A stretch of 64,000 bases of DNA, taken from NCBI GenBank assembly GCA_050084985.1, contig JBITNC010000001.1:106578001-106642000 (forward strand), given 5' to 3'. Numbering within the stretch: position 1 is the stretch's first letter; every line of letters starts with the position of its first letter. This stretch comes from Nageia nagi (lineage: Eukaryota; Pinophyta). Under the pieces are notes generated by a model, which worked only from the letters and a program-made list of their open reading frames with translations, made no database searches and was not told where the DNA came from. The translations under genes and the position numbers were made by a program. Positions 36,413 through 49,376 of this stretch are shown in pieces.

Positions 36413-37101
36413 TATAGATCTCAAATTGTGTAAAATATGAATAAGCATAATTAAATAAATATACATGAAACATATGAACCTGATATGAAGTGTAAGTACA
36501 ATCCTTAATAATAAACAACAATAGATCTTCAAAGGATTGGGATCAGATTCATGGTGAGTTCACAATAGACCTTCATGTACATGAATTAATAGCTTGACCA
36601 CTAAAATTTGGAACCATTGATATAGAAGATGCACACCATCATTGGCCTAAGAGAAGCATGCCATCAACTATGTGAGATATGTCAAATTATGTTGTGTGCA
36701 AAAGATAAAAAGTTTATAGCTCAAAGTATAACAATTTTTCATAATAGGTGGCATCTAAAGACACTATAGCTTGATGAATATTATGGCTAACCACCACCTA
36801 TCAGACTTCTTATCATATCAAAGAGTTTTGATATATGGGGGTCTACCTATTCCACTTGCTTATATAGCCTGCAAGGACATAGAAAGGAGTGAAGACTAAC
36901 CTATAGCAATAATATAATTATTTTTATATTCAAGATATTTTAAAATATGAACAATGATAAATGATATAGCATTTAATATAACATATGGTATTGCATTGTA
37001 ATATCAACTTTATATTGACATTTGTAATATTGCAATAAGTCATTTAGGAATTCTAAATATGATTTATTAAATAAATAATAAATCATTTTTAGGCATCTAC
37101 A
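36413..37101 (-). repeat. G2 3' LTR
   Basis: On the minus strand it starts TGTAGATGCCTAAAAATG at 37,101. It aligns with 43,950-44,684 apart from a 60-bp gap near 36,455. The left boundary is set by where the similarity ends and is uncertain by a few bases. Confidence 0.83.
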
Positions 37102-37117
37102 TTTTCCCCCTCTTTGG
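37102..37117 (-). other. G2 polypurine tract
   Basis: Minus-strand CCAAAGAGGGGGAAAA immediately before the LTR start, matching the tract of G3. Confidence 0.8.
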
Positions 37118-39230
37118 ATATGAAATGAAAAGCACTAAAATTACATAATCCAAAGAAGTTTAGAGAAGAGAAGAAAAATTTCAATAGTAAAGTGGAATTC
37201 CCTTTTTCAATCAATATGTTGAATATGATATGTCATCTACCTCCTTTTGGTCTTGCATATCCCCTTACTCTAGCTTCTTTGGGGAATCAAGCCACAAATC
37301 GGAATCCCTATATGAGGAGAGCATCTCTATTCAAATCCTACTCTCCTAAACAATACCTTTTTAATAACAAACCAACATAATACCCACATAGATTACATCC
37401 CATTAAAGAATAATCAATTGAAAGAGCAAGGATGAAATAAATATAATATCCAATGTGTCACTGTGGCCGATGCGACTCATAGTTCTATTAACAATGGCAT
37501 ATAGACTATTATGATTACAACTCATAGTCTATGAAAATAAAGTTGATGAGATCATTTTTAATACCTCAAGCTTGGAACAACCATGATTACCAAGGTAATG
37601 AGATATTTTTTAATGAATTGAACTTGAAATAAGCTATAATTGATAAAAGAATTTGCTCATGGTGTGACCATTGCCTTGAAAATAGTTTTTAGCATAATAT
37701 TGAACAATATCATTTCATTCCTATGAAAATACCAATTATTCAAATATTTATTGGCCTTAAATATCAACATTGCATGTTTTATCATATTGAATTGCTTGAT
37801 TTCATTGATTTTCAAAGTAAACCTATGCCATTGATAGCATGAATTTCATAGAATTTATCAAACATGTCTTGTGCAATTTAATTCATAATTTTGATAGCAA
37901 AGCATATTTATGAAATAATGGCATATGTAATAAAATTTTCAATAAATTGTAACATTCCCTATTTGTAATGTATTTGTAGTAACCATACATCATTATTGGC
38001 ATGCAATTTATCAAATGACATTGATGATGTTTGATGATATTCAATTGAAAACAAGTAAGAACATTTTTTATTGTAAAACCCATGAAAACGTATTCATGTA
38101 TTTCATAATATTTGTCATATAAGCATTAAATTGACCCTTTTTAACTTCATATACTCTTTGTCTAGATAACAATCATACTAGCATGAAACATATCTTTTTT
38201 CTCTAGTAAGACTATCAAAATATAACCAACATTTAAAAGATTCCATAATTTTCCTTATTTCACATCATTAAATGCATGAATATGATGGAATTGATCTTCG
38301 TAAAAGACAGTGCTTTCTAATTTTGTACAAACCATACCGCCAACAATGTCCATTTATTATAAATAAACATTAAAAATGGAATAACATTAATTTAGCTATT
38401 AATGCATGATTTAAACATTTGAACTTACCATTTTTACCATTTCTAACCATCATGCATTATATTGAACCTCAATTACACTATTTGCATGTTGTTGGTTATG
38501 TGAAAATAAAATTGATTTTTGAATAAGATGCATTTGGTAATTGAAATATTTGTTAGCATTTCACATACATTAGGTAACATTTTTCAAGCATACAATGTAT
38601 CATTTGAGGAGGTGACATTTAAACTAAGGTTAGATTAAAAATTTTGAACCAAAAAAGGGGTAATTGGGGAGGTTAACTTATCATTATCACTTTCACCTTA
38701 TCGCTTTACTGTTTGGAGCTCTATGAGGACTATGTGATGTGGATGTCACTATTTGAGTTAACCTTCACTTCTATTTTACACCATGCATATTGCTACTTTA
38801 ATGTTTGAATGTGCCCCTTCACCATTCAATTGCTTCCTTTAACTTTGCTTGTGCTCATCGAGCTAACATGGCAAAACATGACTAGCATTTAATAGAGAGT
38901 CTTTTCTAGGTGAAGGAGTCATGTGGTGGAGTACATTCAAGCTTACCATTTTCCCATGAGGTGATATGTACTAAATATTACTTTATATTTGTAAATTATT
39001 AATATTACTTTATTTTATTCATTTAGTGTGTGTTTTACCCCCAATAAGGCCATTTTATTTCTATTGGTTGAGTTTATGAATTTAGCTTGATTACTAATAT
39101 GAATGCATATTATTTATGATTGCAAAATCATAAAGTTCATATGTGAGGTGGTCCCATATATACACTAGCTTTGGAGAAGGCGCAAGGGTGGAAATGGATA
39201 AATCATGAAGATGACATCCTCATGTAGTAT
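37118..39230. other. Non-coding interior of G2
   Basis: No coding on either strand. The first 150 bp next to the polypurine tract match the corresponding part of G3. Near 39,150 CCATATATACACT could be a TATA box for the plus-strand PMD gene; this is only a suggestion from position. Confidence 0.45.
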
Positions 39231-39239
39231 AGACTGAAT

Positions 39240-40905
39240 GATTTGACCATTATTGGGCACATCTAGCAAGATATATCTCTTCCCATAACCCTAGTAGAAA
39301 GGTGGAATTTGGATACTAACTCCTTCCACCTACCCCAGGTGAAATAATGGTCACATTGTTGGATGTTTATAGAATATGGGAAATTCCCATTTGAGTTCAA
39401 CTAGTTCATTAGACTGAGGCATCAGATAACAATGAGATATAGTAGCTCTCATTATGGTTTATAGGGGAGGAGGATCATGATTAGGAGCACCAGATTGCTC
39501 ACCTCACTAACATATGCAAATTTTCCTTCACTTTTTTGATAGCTAATGCTTCTTGTTGCCTCTATCATCATCATATACTTGTTCTTGAATAAGAGAAACT
39601 CTTTATTTTTATTCAATCTGGTTTGGATATTATAGGATATATGTTCTTGGGGCACATGGTTAGCATGGGCACCTTTGGTTTTAACCCAACTTTATAGGGA
39701 CCTCTATAATTTTATGAATGTTGATTAATTCAACATCATAATAGCCCACTAAGGTCTCCTCTAAATATGGGCATATTATAAGATTATCAGTATTCAGCTC
39801 ATAGGGTTACAAAGGGAGAGGAAGAGAGAGATAAATGGCATAGGTACCTACATACACTAGAATCGAGGAGGAGATAGATAGATTCACTCTATATTAAGGA
39901 TGTGGTCTAGGTATCCTATACCTATTTTGTTTAGGAGGATGATTCCCACTAGCTTGCTTGGGTGAGGCAACCTTTCTTCCCCCAAACCCAGAGGAAGTTG
40001 GTGAAGCCCTACTTTCCCTAGGAATTATTATGCCAGTTAGAGATTTAGCAAAATATTCCTCCTTCCCCCATCTACTACCATTGATATAGAGAAAAGAGGG
40101 ATTCTCCACTAGGAGCAAAGATTATACTAGATTGGGTGGTCACCTAAGAGAACCCTAGGACTTTATACCCTACCATAGATATCTCTATGGCACTTGAAAC
40201 TATGAGGGGGTTCATGGCATGGTGGGATACTATGCATCTAGCCCCATTGGGGATGGATGATGATGATGCTGAGGAGGATATGATGGTATCTTTGAAGGGG
40301 TATTTAGTTGAGGACCCATAGTAGTTTGACAATCTAATGCATGATATTACCATGCAAGGAGCACCAGAACCAACACCATAATTAGAGGTTGTAATAGAGG
40401 CTATGCCATTAGTGGTAGTAGGTAACATACTTATGCATTTGTTACCTTTTTGATATTGGTTTACAAGATTTGGAAAACTAACATGTAACTATTTGTGATT
40501 TATAGGAGAGGTTGTTGCACAAATTATAATATTACATATTGAGTTTGAGAGGATCAAGCCTCTCAAAGAATAGGTAGCCACCTTAAAGGATAAAACATTA
40601 GCTAGGTATGCATATATTACATCCATGGAGTAGTATCTTAAGAGGCTATAAGAGAAGGTGGACATGCCTCCATCAAATTATTAGTGGTTCTTCATCCAGG
40701 GATTGATGGAAAAGATATACCACAAGGATTGAGAGATCATTATTTTGAACAAAACATATGAGAGGGAAAAAAAATTTATTGATATCCCATAGGATTAGTA
40801 CTAGAGATGTATCAGGTGGAGTCACTTTATCAGGATAAAGTAGTGGGTCTAGGAGGACATCTAGGCCCAACCAAGCTATCATTAGTACATGGCACTAGTG
40901 TTGTA
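39240..40905 (+). pseudogene. Plant mobile domain (PMD) protein with coiled-coil exon, antisense in G2
   Basis: The PMD is read across frame changes: LVERWNLDTNSFHLP (39,291-39,335), GEIMVTLLDVYRIWEIPI (39,338-39,391), SWGTWLAWAPLVLTQLYRDL (from 39,645) and GLL*IWAYYKII (39,753). It follows the PMD consensus LVERW.PET.TFHLP.GE...TL.DV...LGLPI ... SWG...LA.LYR.L ... LL.LWA.E.I. Then LAWVRQPFFPQTQRKLV aligns with MAWVRHPTYIQAHRELV in G1, followed by an acidic patch (DDDDAEED, about 40,256-40,280). A GT-AG intron (40,422-40,505) splices in phase 1 into a coiled coil (FERIKPLKE*VATLKDK) with about ten stops, nearly all TAG/TAA. The product is dead. PMD identity is well supported. Confidence 0.78.
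40422..40505 (+). other. Probable GT-AG intron in the G2 PMD pseudogene
   Basis: 84 bp, GTAACATA ... TTTATAG. Splicing keeps the frame VVVG-EVVAQII. Phase and position match the 88-bp intron in G1 (799-886). Confidence 0.65.
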
Positions 40906-41729
40906 TATTGATACATGTGCCCACCCTTATATATATGATATTTTTTAATTCTCAACCTTGTGTTAAATGTGAATGAATATTTTAATTTTTTTTATGTTGT
41001 TGGATGTATGGCTTGTTTCATATTTGTAAATTTTAATTTTACAAAGTACAACTTGCTAAGCTTAATCAATAAATCACTCAACTTATTACACATTTTTAGT
41101 TGCAAAGCATTAAAATAATGTATTTAAAAAGAACAAATAGTCATACATGATGAATAAAATGATCATAAATTAAACAATTTTCTAACAATATTAATTTTCT
41201 AATCCCTAAAGCCAATTTATAAAATGAAAGAAAAATAGGGTCCCTAGGTACCATATGTAAGAAATAACAAACAAGGCCTAGTTTTTTTTGCATGAACGAA
41301 TGCAAAAACTCATTATACCCTCCCAAAACAATTTAAAAAATGATAAGAAATCAATAAATACTATCATTTTTAACTCTATTTTAGTAAATGTACATCGTTA
41401 ATAGCCTAAAAATAGTCTTACACCATTAGCAATGTGGGTTTTGACATTTTGAATAGAAAATGTATGATGGAAATTTTCAAAACACACCTAGAAAACCAAT
41501 GGAACCATGAACTAACCTTTATTATTATGAACAATACATATTTTCCCCTCCAAGAAACAACCTATTTAATATACACTACCTTTCAAAATTTTCACACTTT
41601 AAGTAATGATTTTGCATACTTAGAAAGGTTTTATAGCTCATACGTAGTTTGTAGATGTAGGAACAAATCCTTCTACTTTGTAAATATATTCAACTGTTCA
41701 TTATCAAGATGGAAAAATCCTTCTACTTC
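40906..41729. other. Spacer between the PMD gene and gag of G2
   Basis: AT-rich; no coding on either strand that fits a known domain. Short open runs here look like chance. Confidence 0.4.
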
Positions 41730-43783
41730 AGTATGATTATCCATTTGAATCATTTTATTTTCAATGAAATCCTAAATGATGTTTTGTAATACCTTGCAAT
41801 TTCTTGTTAGGTGTCCTAGTGTCCTATGATAATTGCAAAATTCTTCATATCTATAATTTTTAGGAACACCATTAGGAAAATTATGTTGAAGCATTGGTGG
41901 AAGATTAATAACTTCTTATTTAAGTAACACATTAATAATATTAGTAGTAGTATTAGTAAGCCTTGTAAATCTACTTTGTGTTTTATTCTTGTTTCTATCA
42001 ACATTAGTTTTAGTAGCTTTAGTTTTCTTTGCATACACTTGAGATTTCTTTTCATTTACTTATGGTTTATTCGTTGAGAAATACATTTGGATTTTTTTAT
42101 ATCATTTCTTATAAGTTTACTTTATATAATATTCCTTTTTAAGAAAAATATCTATCATTCCTACTAATTTCAATCCATGATTGGAGATAACCAACAACTT
42201 GTACATAGGTAATAAAGCATTTGCAAAAGTATCCTTTAAATCTTGCTCAAGCAAAATGATTATTTGTAGTTTATTTCTATATTTTCACAAAGTCAAACAA
42301 AGATTGATTAGGCAATTACTTAATTTTACATAAATATTTGAATTGAACCTTTTATTTAATATTATACTTGAAGTTATTAAAAAATGCATGTATCAAATCT
42401 TCATATTTATCAATGCTCTTTTCAGGGATAGTAAAATACCATTGTAATGCATCATCCTTTAAGATACTTGAAAACAATTTTGCAAGCATATCTCTATCAT
42501 GAACATATTGAATAGCTTCCTCATAAAACTTTCTAACATGAATTTTTGGATCTTGCAAACCATCAAACTTTGTAAATTTCAAACTTTTGTTATTAGTAAT
42601 CAATTTAGAAACAATACAATTAGTTAATGGATGCTTCAAACAAAATAAGAAATTTTCTTCATTATCCACTTACAATTCTTTTTCTAAGTTCTCAATCCTT
42701 TCATGCACTATCTTTCCATTATTTGGAATTATAGGAGGTTGATTACTTTTTAGGTTGATGGTGGGGTTAAAGGTGGTGTATTGCTAGGGTGATTTTTTTG
42801 CTTTTTCCTTTCTAAGTTCAGCTTCTTTATGTTGTAGAAATGGCCCAATCCTATGTAGTTTTTCATGTTCAAGTTTATCAACCAATTCTAACATAAATTC
42901 TAGTTATTTTTCCTCATTAGATTTTTGAAAGTAATAATATTATTGAGCATCAAAAAGAGCATTATGTTTTATCTCATGTTCTTCTTTTGACCAACCAGGA
43001 TTACGCTCATAATCATTATTAATTACAATAGAAAGTTATTTAGAAAATTCTACTATAGCTTCATCATTTACCAACCTACCCTTACCTTTTTGCCTATTAG
43101 AATATTTAGAGAGTGTATCTAGATGATGATCATCAAATTGATTTACAAAGTGTTTAGACTCGACCTCACTTTCCTCATTGACTACTTCAATTACCACCTT
43201 TTTCTATGAAGTTGTATCCTTTGATTCCATGCTAGTAGTGGCATGCGATTAGTCTTGTACATCATTATTGGTTTCCTTCTTTACAGTAGAGACCTTCTAT
43301 TTTTTTGTATCCTACATTATAATAAGAAAACAAACTATCTAAGGATTGTGATATGGTCAATCTTGCTTCTAACAACTCAATTTTTTAAGATATCAATAAC
43401 TTGTTCAAAATTGCTAGTAAGATAATACTCCAATTTCTCTTTATTAGATAACAATTCCTTTATTGATCTAACATGGTTAAGAATTCTATCTAACTCTTCA
43501 ATTTCAACATCATTATTAGAAGTATCATCATGGCTTCCCAAACTTACATCTTCAAAATTATAATTATCAATAGTCATTTTAAGATTATTAGGATTTTATC
43601 TAATAATATCCATATTCTTGATAGAATTTGTAGATTTCATATCATTATCCTCATCAGTATCCATTTTGTCATTGGTATCAAAATTTTTATAGGTAAATTA
43701 GAATCAACTCTCCTACTTCTTCTTATCTTTTCAAAATAGCCTTTACTTATATAAGCTCTAGGTTACTCTTCATTCAAATTCAT
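41730..43783 (-). pseudogene. gag: Ty3/gypsy-type Gag of G2
   Basis: From the ATG at 43,783 (MNLNEE*) there is an acidic N-terminal part (VEIEELDRILNHVRSIKELL; later VNEESEVESKHF and DKLEHEKLHRIGPFLQHKEA, coiled-coil-like). The gag core is open at 42,669-42,352: LKFTKFDGLQDPKIHVRKFY, MLAKLFSSILKDDALQWYF, KSIDKYEDLIHAFF. The zinc knuckle CNYHRTLGHLTRNC lies at 41,796-41,837, again C-x2-H-x4-GH-x4-C as in G1. The part between core and knuckle is frame-broken. No protease follows. Homologous along its length to the gag of G1 but with a longer N-terminal region. Confidence 0.85.
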
Positions 43784-43929
43784 CTTAGGAATATAAGCAA
43801 AACAAACCCTAGTTTTATCATTTTCTTTAGCTATTACTCTAAGAACCTTAGGTAAGGAAAGAGTTAATAATGACAAGTAATTCATGAATCCTTAGAAAGG
43901 GTGCCCTAGATCAATATCTAGGTGTGTAA

Positions 43930-43949
43930 GAATGTAAGGTTCAACAAAA
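43930..43949 (-). other. Candidate primer-binding region of G2
   Basis: On the minus strand the LTR end TCTAC is followed by CTTTTGTTGAACCTTACATTC, which aligns with TTCTGGTGAACCATGAATG of G3 at the same place. The TGG is mutated to TGT. Confidence 0.45.
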
Positions 43950-44684
43950 GGTAGAGCTCAAATTATGGAAAATATGAATAAACATAATTAAATAAATCGA
44001 TATACAATATAATAAGAAATAGATAATGTACACTATATTAGATTACAACAAATATACATGAAACATATGAACCTAATATTAAGTGTAAGTAAAATCCTTA
44101 GTAATAAGTAGCAATGGATCTTCAAAGGATTGGGATTGGATTCATGGCAAGTTCATGATAGATCTTTATGTACATTAATCAATAGTTCAACCAATGAAAT
44201 CTAGAACCCTTGATCGAGAAGATGCATGATGTTATCAGCCTAAGAGAAGCACACTATCAACTATGTGAGATATACCAAATTATGTTATGTGTAAAAGATA
44301 GAAATTTTAGAGCTCAAAGTATCATAATGTCTCATAATAGGTGGCATCTAAAGACATTGTAGCTTGATGAAGATTATGGTTGATCATCATCTATCAAAGT
44401 TATTGCCATATCAAAGAGTTCTGATCTATGGAGGTCTACCTATTCCACTCACTTATATAGCCTACAAGGACATAGAAAGGAGTGAAGGCTAACCTCTAGC
44501 AATAATATAATCATTATTATATTCAAGATAAATTAAAATATGAACCATAGCATATGATATTGCATTGGCCCTAACATATTGTAATATCAAATTTATCTTG
44601 ATATTTGTAATATTGTAATAAATCATTTAGAAAGTCTAAACATGATTTATTAAATAAATAATAAATCATTTTTAGGCATTTATA
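43950..44684 (-). repeat. G2 5' LTR
   Basis: It matches 36,413-37,101 in the same orientation, including the segments around CTTCAAAGGATTGGGAT and GGTGGCATCTAAAGACA. The outer end has TATAAATGCC where the 3' LTR has TGTAGATGCC. Confidence 0.83.
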
Positions 44685-46216
44685 GGTACAAATATAGAAG
44701 CATTTAGGTTAGGGTTTTCATGGCTCAATATGTTCAATAAATATATAAACTATACATGAAAAAGGGATACCCCTTAGGGAATTGCTCCCCATTCTCCTCA
44801 AAATAAAACTATAAATGCATATTTAAAAAATGCTAAAAAATATCTAGAATTGATTTAATAAAATAAAATTAGGCTATAAAACCTAAACTTGTACCTATAA
44901 ATAAAAATATCAAGAATTGTAGTTCAATACCTATTTTGATAAGTGTTTGACTAAATCAAAATTAAACACCCTCTTGCTTATCCTTAGACCATTTTCCTTC
45001 TTTCTTAGATTTTCAACAATATAAAGAAATCATACTTCTCTCCTCAAAAGATAAACCTTATGTATATCTCTTATGCTAAAATTTAATGTTAAATTTTAAG
45101 GTAACAAAATTTGAAAACTTATATAAACAAATTAACTCATTGAATGCATACTGAGTGCTATTATTTAGTTGGAATATTAACTCACTTAGATGAGACATAT
45201 ATATTTAGCTGATTTAAAGGCACTAAAACTCTTTCATATATGCAAATAAGGACATTTATGTTCATATAACTTTCATAAAACAAGAATTTCATGGAGTGAA
45301 ATCTCATTATACTTGATTATGTTGAGTGGTATCATTTCTTTTTATGATTCAATATGTTAAGGTCAATATAATTTGATCAGATCTTAATTGCTAAAATAAA
45401 AAGGATATTGAAGTATCCCTCTTAGTTTTGAATGATCAATATACAATTTGTGAAAAAATTATATTATTCATGCTTTTATAAATATCATTATTCATGTTGT
45501 TAATGTTTTTTGATAAGTTGAAATGGTGTAATTTTTCAAGTAAATTCCTAATCCTTATACATTTTTATAAATGATATATTTGAAGCTCAAAGTTGGATCA
45601 TTAGGCAAGTAACATAAAATTCAAAAAATATTTCCTCCAAACACTTCATCATCCTCTAATTTTTCTGATTCAAACAAGAAATCAACTTTCAAAAACCTAA
45701 TCCCACCCAAAGGGTCCTATCATGGTCCTATCCTATCCAAAAAATACATGGGTCTAAAATTTTGAAAATATTATTACCATCCATAGAAATATTTTTGTAG
45801 CCTAAATAAAACACTATAAAATAATTGTAGGCCATACTAATATAAAATGGACTAAAAATTGAAAGCATTAATGGTACCCTAAGAAAAGATGGATTTTAAA
45901 AGTACTCAAAATATCTGCTTAACCAATTAAGTAGCCTTCAAATTAGAGATATCTAAGGATTCATTATATGAAATAAGGGACTTAAAGTATACAATATTTT
46001 CCCCCTTTTGAGACTAATAATTTAAAATAGATTTTTAAAAAATAAAGGAAATACTAACAAGTTTTGAAATTGTAAATATTATCACTTGGGAAATCCTTTA
46101 ATGAGATAAAACATGAATCAGGAATCTCAAACACCCCCTATGTTGAGTTTGAGATTGATTATTATTCATAATTTAGAAAATAGATACTCCAAGATTTGCC
46201 ATTATAAGCCTTAAGT
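44685..46216. other. No gene seen
   Basis: 1.5 kb of AT-rich sequence between G2 and G4 without recognisable coding, LTR or tandem structure. Confidence 0.5.
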
Positions 46217-48062
46217 TGTTAGTCTCTATTATTCTTTTAGAATTACACTTTGAGAAGAGGAGGAATCTTTTCTTTATACTTAGTCTTTTTTTCAAAGTTT
46301 TGTTAAGTCTACAAAGTTCTAGGTGTAGTCAATAGTATAGGTACTATTCATATATATAAGTATTAACCAATTTTATTTCAAAGTTTAATCACTTTCTAGC
46401 ATGTGCTATGATAAATCCCAAAATTTAGTCATAGTTTGGTATCCAATTTGTTGTTCTCTGAGAACTATACATAAGTTAAGAGTCATGGGGCATGGTTAAT
46501 ATGTCAAAGTCTTACCTGAGAACTAATATATCATGTCTAGAAAATACCATAGTATGTAAGGGAAATAAATGCCTAAGTCAAAACTAGGTATTATAAGAAC
46601 TTGGGTCTTTTTGAGAATTGTTGTAAATAAGAGTCCTAACTTTTGTCTTTTCAATAATTATTGTTAATAAGATTCCTTATTGAGTTTAACTTACCAGAGG
46701 ATGGTGTTGTAAGGCACATGAATTTATAGAGAAAATTTTTATCATATGCTAAAGATCAATGAGAGACATTTCAAGAATCCATCTTCTAGAGCCATCGATC
46801 TTGAGTGATGATGTCATACTTTTTGCATAAAATCAGTAGGTCCTAAGATAATCAACAATGGGAGATATGATTTTCATTGGGAGATATTTCAAAAAGATAA
46901 TTTAATAGATCCCACCAATTTTGAGTGATGAAATTAGACCTTTTTTTCTAAAATTGAAAGGTGTTAAGAAGCTCCCTGCCATCATTAGAGCCCAAAAAGG
47001 AGAAATAAAGCCCATCAAGATGAAATAGAGCCTACCAAATAGGAGAAAGGATATTGAGTTGGAAAGAACACCTAGGTCCACTTGATCATAAGTGTCTCAC
47101 CCTAGGGACTCTTTCAATATGTCAACCATGTCTCATTTCCACATGACAATGGCATTTCTTCCTAGGATTACAATTATACACTATTCACTACCCTCATTAT
47201 TTCTTGCAACCTATAGCTATGATACTTATCATTAATGGTTATAGATAGTTAGATCGTTACCAAAAGAATACAATGCTAGATCATACCAATAAAGCTAGCA
47301 AATAGGGCATTTAGAAATAGCTAAATTCTCAAAATAATGGAGTCAATGACAAATAAGAAGGATTACAGCTCAAAAGTACAACCATTCAAAGATACCAAAT
47401 TCTTATATTTTTTCATTGATTGTACTTGTTCACTGTGCAATTTAACATAGTTGTAACTATAACTTGTACATTTGTAAATAATTACTCATAATATTTTTAT
47501 TCAAATAACTTAATGAAGAGTATTAATGGTGGATAACCACCTAATTATATATATATAGATTGTTATAGGTCCAAGTGGTTGTACATTATAGCAGATTTGC
47601 CCAAGAATATAAGATGATTTCATATGTGATAATGCAATTTGATAATCCTTTACCCTCTACAATATGTGGCTATTTATTATGATTTGTGAATGTTATGTAC
47701 GAAATGCTATCTTAAGTTGTGGCTATGTATTGTGACTGGGAGACCCCAAGGGAAATATGGTTTACTATTCTTAATCTTAGTTATGGATTGCTACCTATGT
47801 TGCAATGCTTAGGCTATGTAGTGTTAATTTTCTTTGTTAGTTTAATGTGTTTATCTTTTTCATGTTACTCTTAGCCTTTTTATCTCTTTCCAATTAGTTT
47901 TAACCTTCATCATAGATAGGAACCAACCTATAATTTGAAGATTGAGTGGAAAACTAATGCAACCACATTCTCCATCACCTTCTTCTATTTCAAGGACCCT
48001 ACTATTGTGAAAAATGGAGAACATAACTAGAACAAACCCTTGAGGTTACATGATAACAATCA
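46217..48062 (+). repeat. G4 5' LTR
   Basis: About 1,846 bp, from TGTTAGTCTC to ...AACAATCA. The segments TATATATAAGT(A/C)TTAACC, GAGACCCCAAGGGAAA and CATGTTACTCTTAGCC recur in the 3' copy. After it a TTTTTGGC word could be a worn primer site, but this is uncertain. Confidence 0.85.
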
Positions 48063-48339
48063 ATAATAGATCAATTTATTTTTGGCATGTGTAGTGGAAT
48101 TTGAGCTAAATTTCATATTTAGTGGGCATGAATAGGCTAGATAGCTATGTATGGTAATCTATCACTTAGTGCTTTGAAATATTATAAGGTTTTTGATAGC
48201 TTATTGGTGACTCTTTTGTTAACTAGTCAACATTTCAAACCCTGGCACATCGAAAATATAGACTTACTAGAAGTAGTGCTAAAAATTCTCTTAGATAGCC
48301 TAGATTTCAAGAGCTGTTAGTTCCTCATAAAAGGACTAG

Positions 48340-49372
48340 GTGAAATATTTCTCAAAATTTTTCTTCCAAATCCCTTTGAGAGCTATTTCATTATCATCCA
48401 TATTTTATTCTTCCCCAAAAAATCATTCACCTAATACAACTGATCCACGCATGGCTCAACCTACTATTGATTGTTTTTCTTGGAATAATGGCCATCCTTT
48501 GGTTGTTACTATTAATTCACTAGCTATTCCCCAAGTAGCTTTCAAGGTTTTTCTTAAATATGATGGGTCTAACAAAACACCATATGAGCACTCTTAGGAT
48601 ATTTCTCATTTGGCTTCAAGTTTTGATATCATTGATGAAATGGTGATGATAGGATTATTATCACATTCTTTTGAAGGCAAAGTAGCTAAATAGTTCAAGA
48701 CTCTTACCCCTCAATTTATAAAAATATGGGGTGAGTTATGTCAAGCTATGATCAAAAAATTTGCTATTGATAGTGATGATAGTACCTTCCTGAGCCTTAT
48801 AGCATGTATCAAAAGACACCCTCATGAGTCTATTGATGATTTCAATATCAAATTTGTAAAAATATGAAATTTTATTCTAGTAAGGATTAGACTAGCAAAT
48901 GCACAAGCTTTGGTATATTAAAGGAAAGTTTTCCTCCTTGAAATCAATATGCTTATTATTATGTTCGAAGATACCTTTTTAAATGTTTACCAGATGGTTA
49001 AAACCTCTGAACATACTTTGGTATCCTTCAAAAAGATGCAACCAAGAACTAGTATGCCCTTATTTCTTAATTTACCCCCTAAATAAGCTCCATAAATTGC
49101 TCATCTTAGAGTGTTAGCCTTGCCACCTCCTATGAAGCCTATCATTCAAATAAAGTACCAACATTACCTACTTTTGCATATACTAGTACAAAAGCTAATT
49201 ATAAATCTCAAGAGGAAGATAGGATAAGGCAATTGGAGGTAACTATCAAGAATCATAACAATAAGCTCACTCTGCAAGAGAGGTAGAACCAAGGCTTTAA
49301 TTATAGAAGATATGATAAATAGTATCAACCTAGATTTCATCCTAGGAATAACCAACTATAATAAGCAATTAT
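48340..49372 (+). pseudogene. gag: G4 Gag
   Basis: A likely start is the ATG at 48,451 (MAQPTIDCFSWNNGHP). The gag core reads FKVFLKYDGSNKTPYEHS*D, FDIIDEMVMIGLLSHSFEGK, IWGELCQAMIKKFAIDSDD and IKRHPHESIDDFNIKFVKI, the plant gypsy order (F..F.G..DP..H...F ... LF..SL.G.A..WF ... W..L...F...F ... ESL..F..RF). The C-terminal part is broken from about 49,080 by frame changes; no zinc knuckle was found. Confidence 0.82.
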
Positions 49373-49376
49373 TCTT

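Larger units (their letters stand above)
36413..44684 (-). mobile_element. G2, gag-only LTR element carrying an antisense PMD gene
   Basis: LTRs at 43,950-44,684 (5') and 36,413-37,101 (3') read on the minus strand. Gag lies next to the 5' LTR, the polypurine tract next to the 3' LTR. The interior has no RT, RNase H or integrase on either strand that I could recognise; instead a plus-strand PMD/coiled-coil gene occupies 39,240-40,905. The LTR family is shared with G3. No convincing target duplication was seen. It would depend on another element for reverse transcription. Confidence 0.8.

Noticed and set aside
39894-40428. Minus-strand frames as part of G2 pol
   Set aside because: No RT, protease or integrase motif; the plus strand here encodes the PMD gene.
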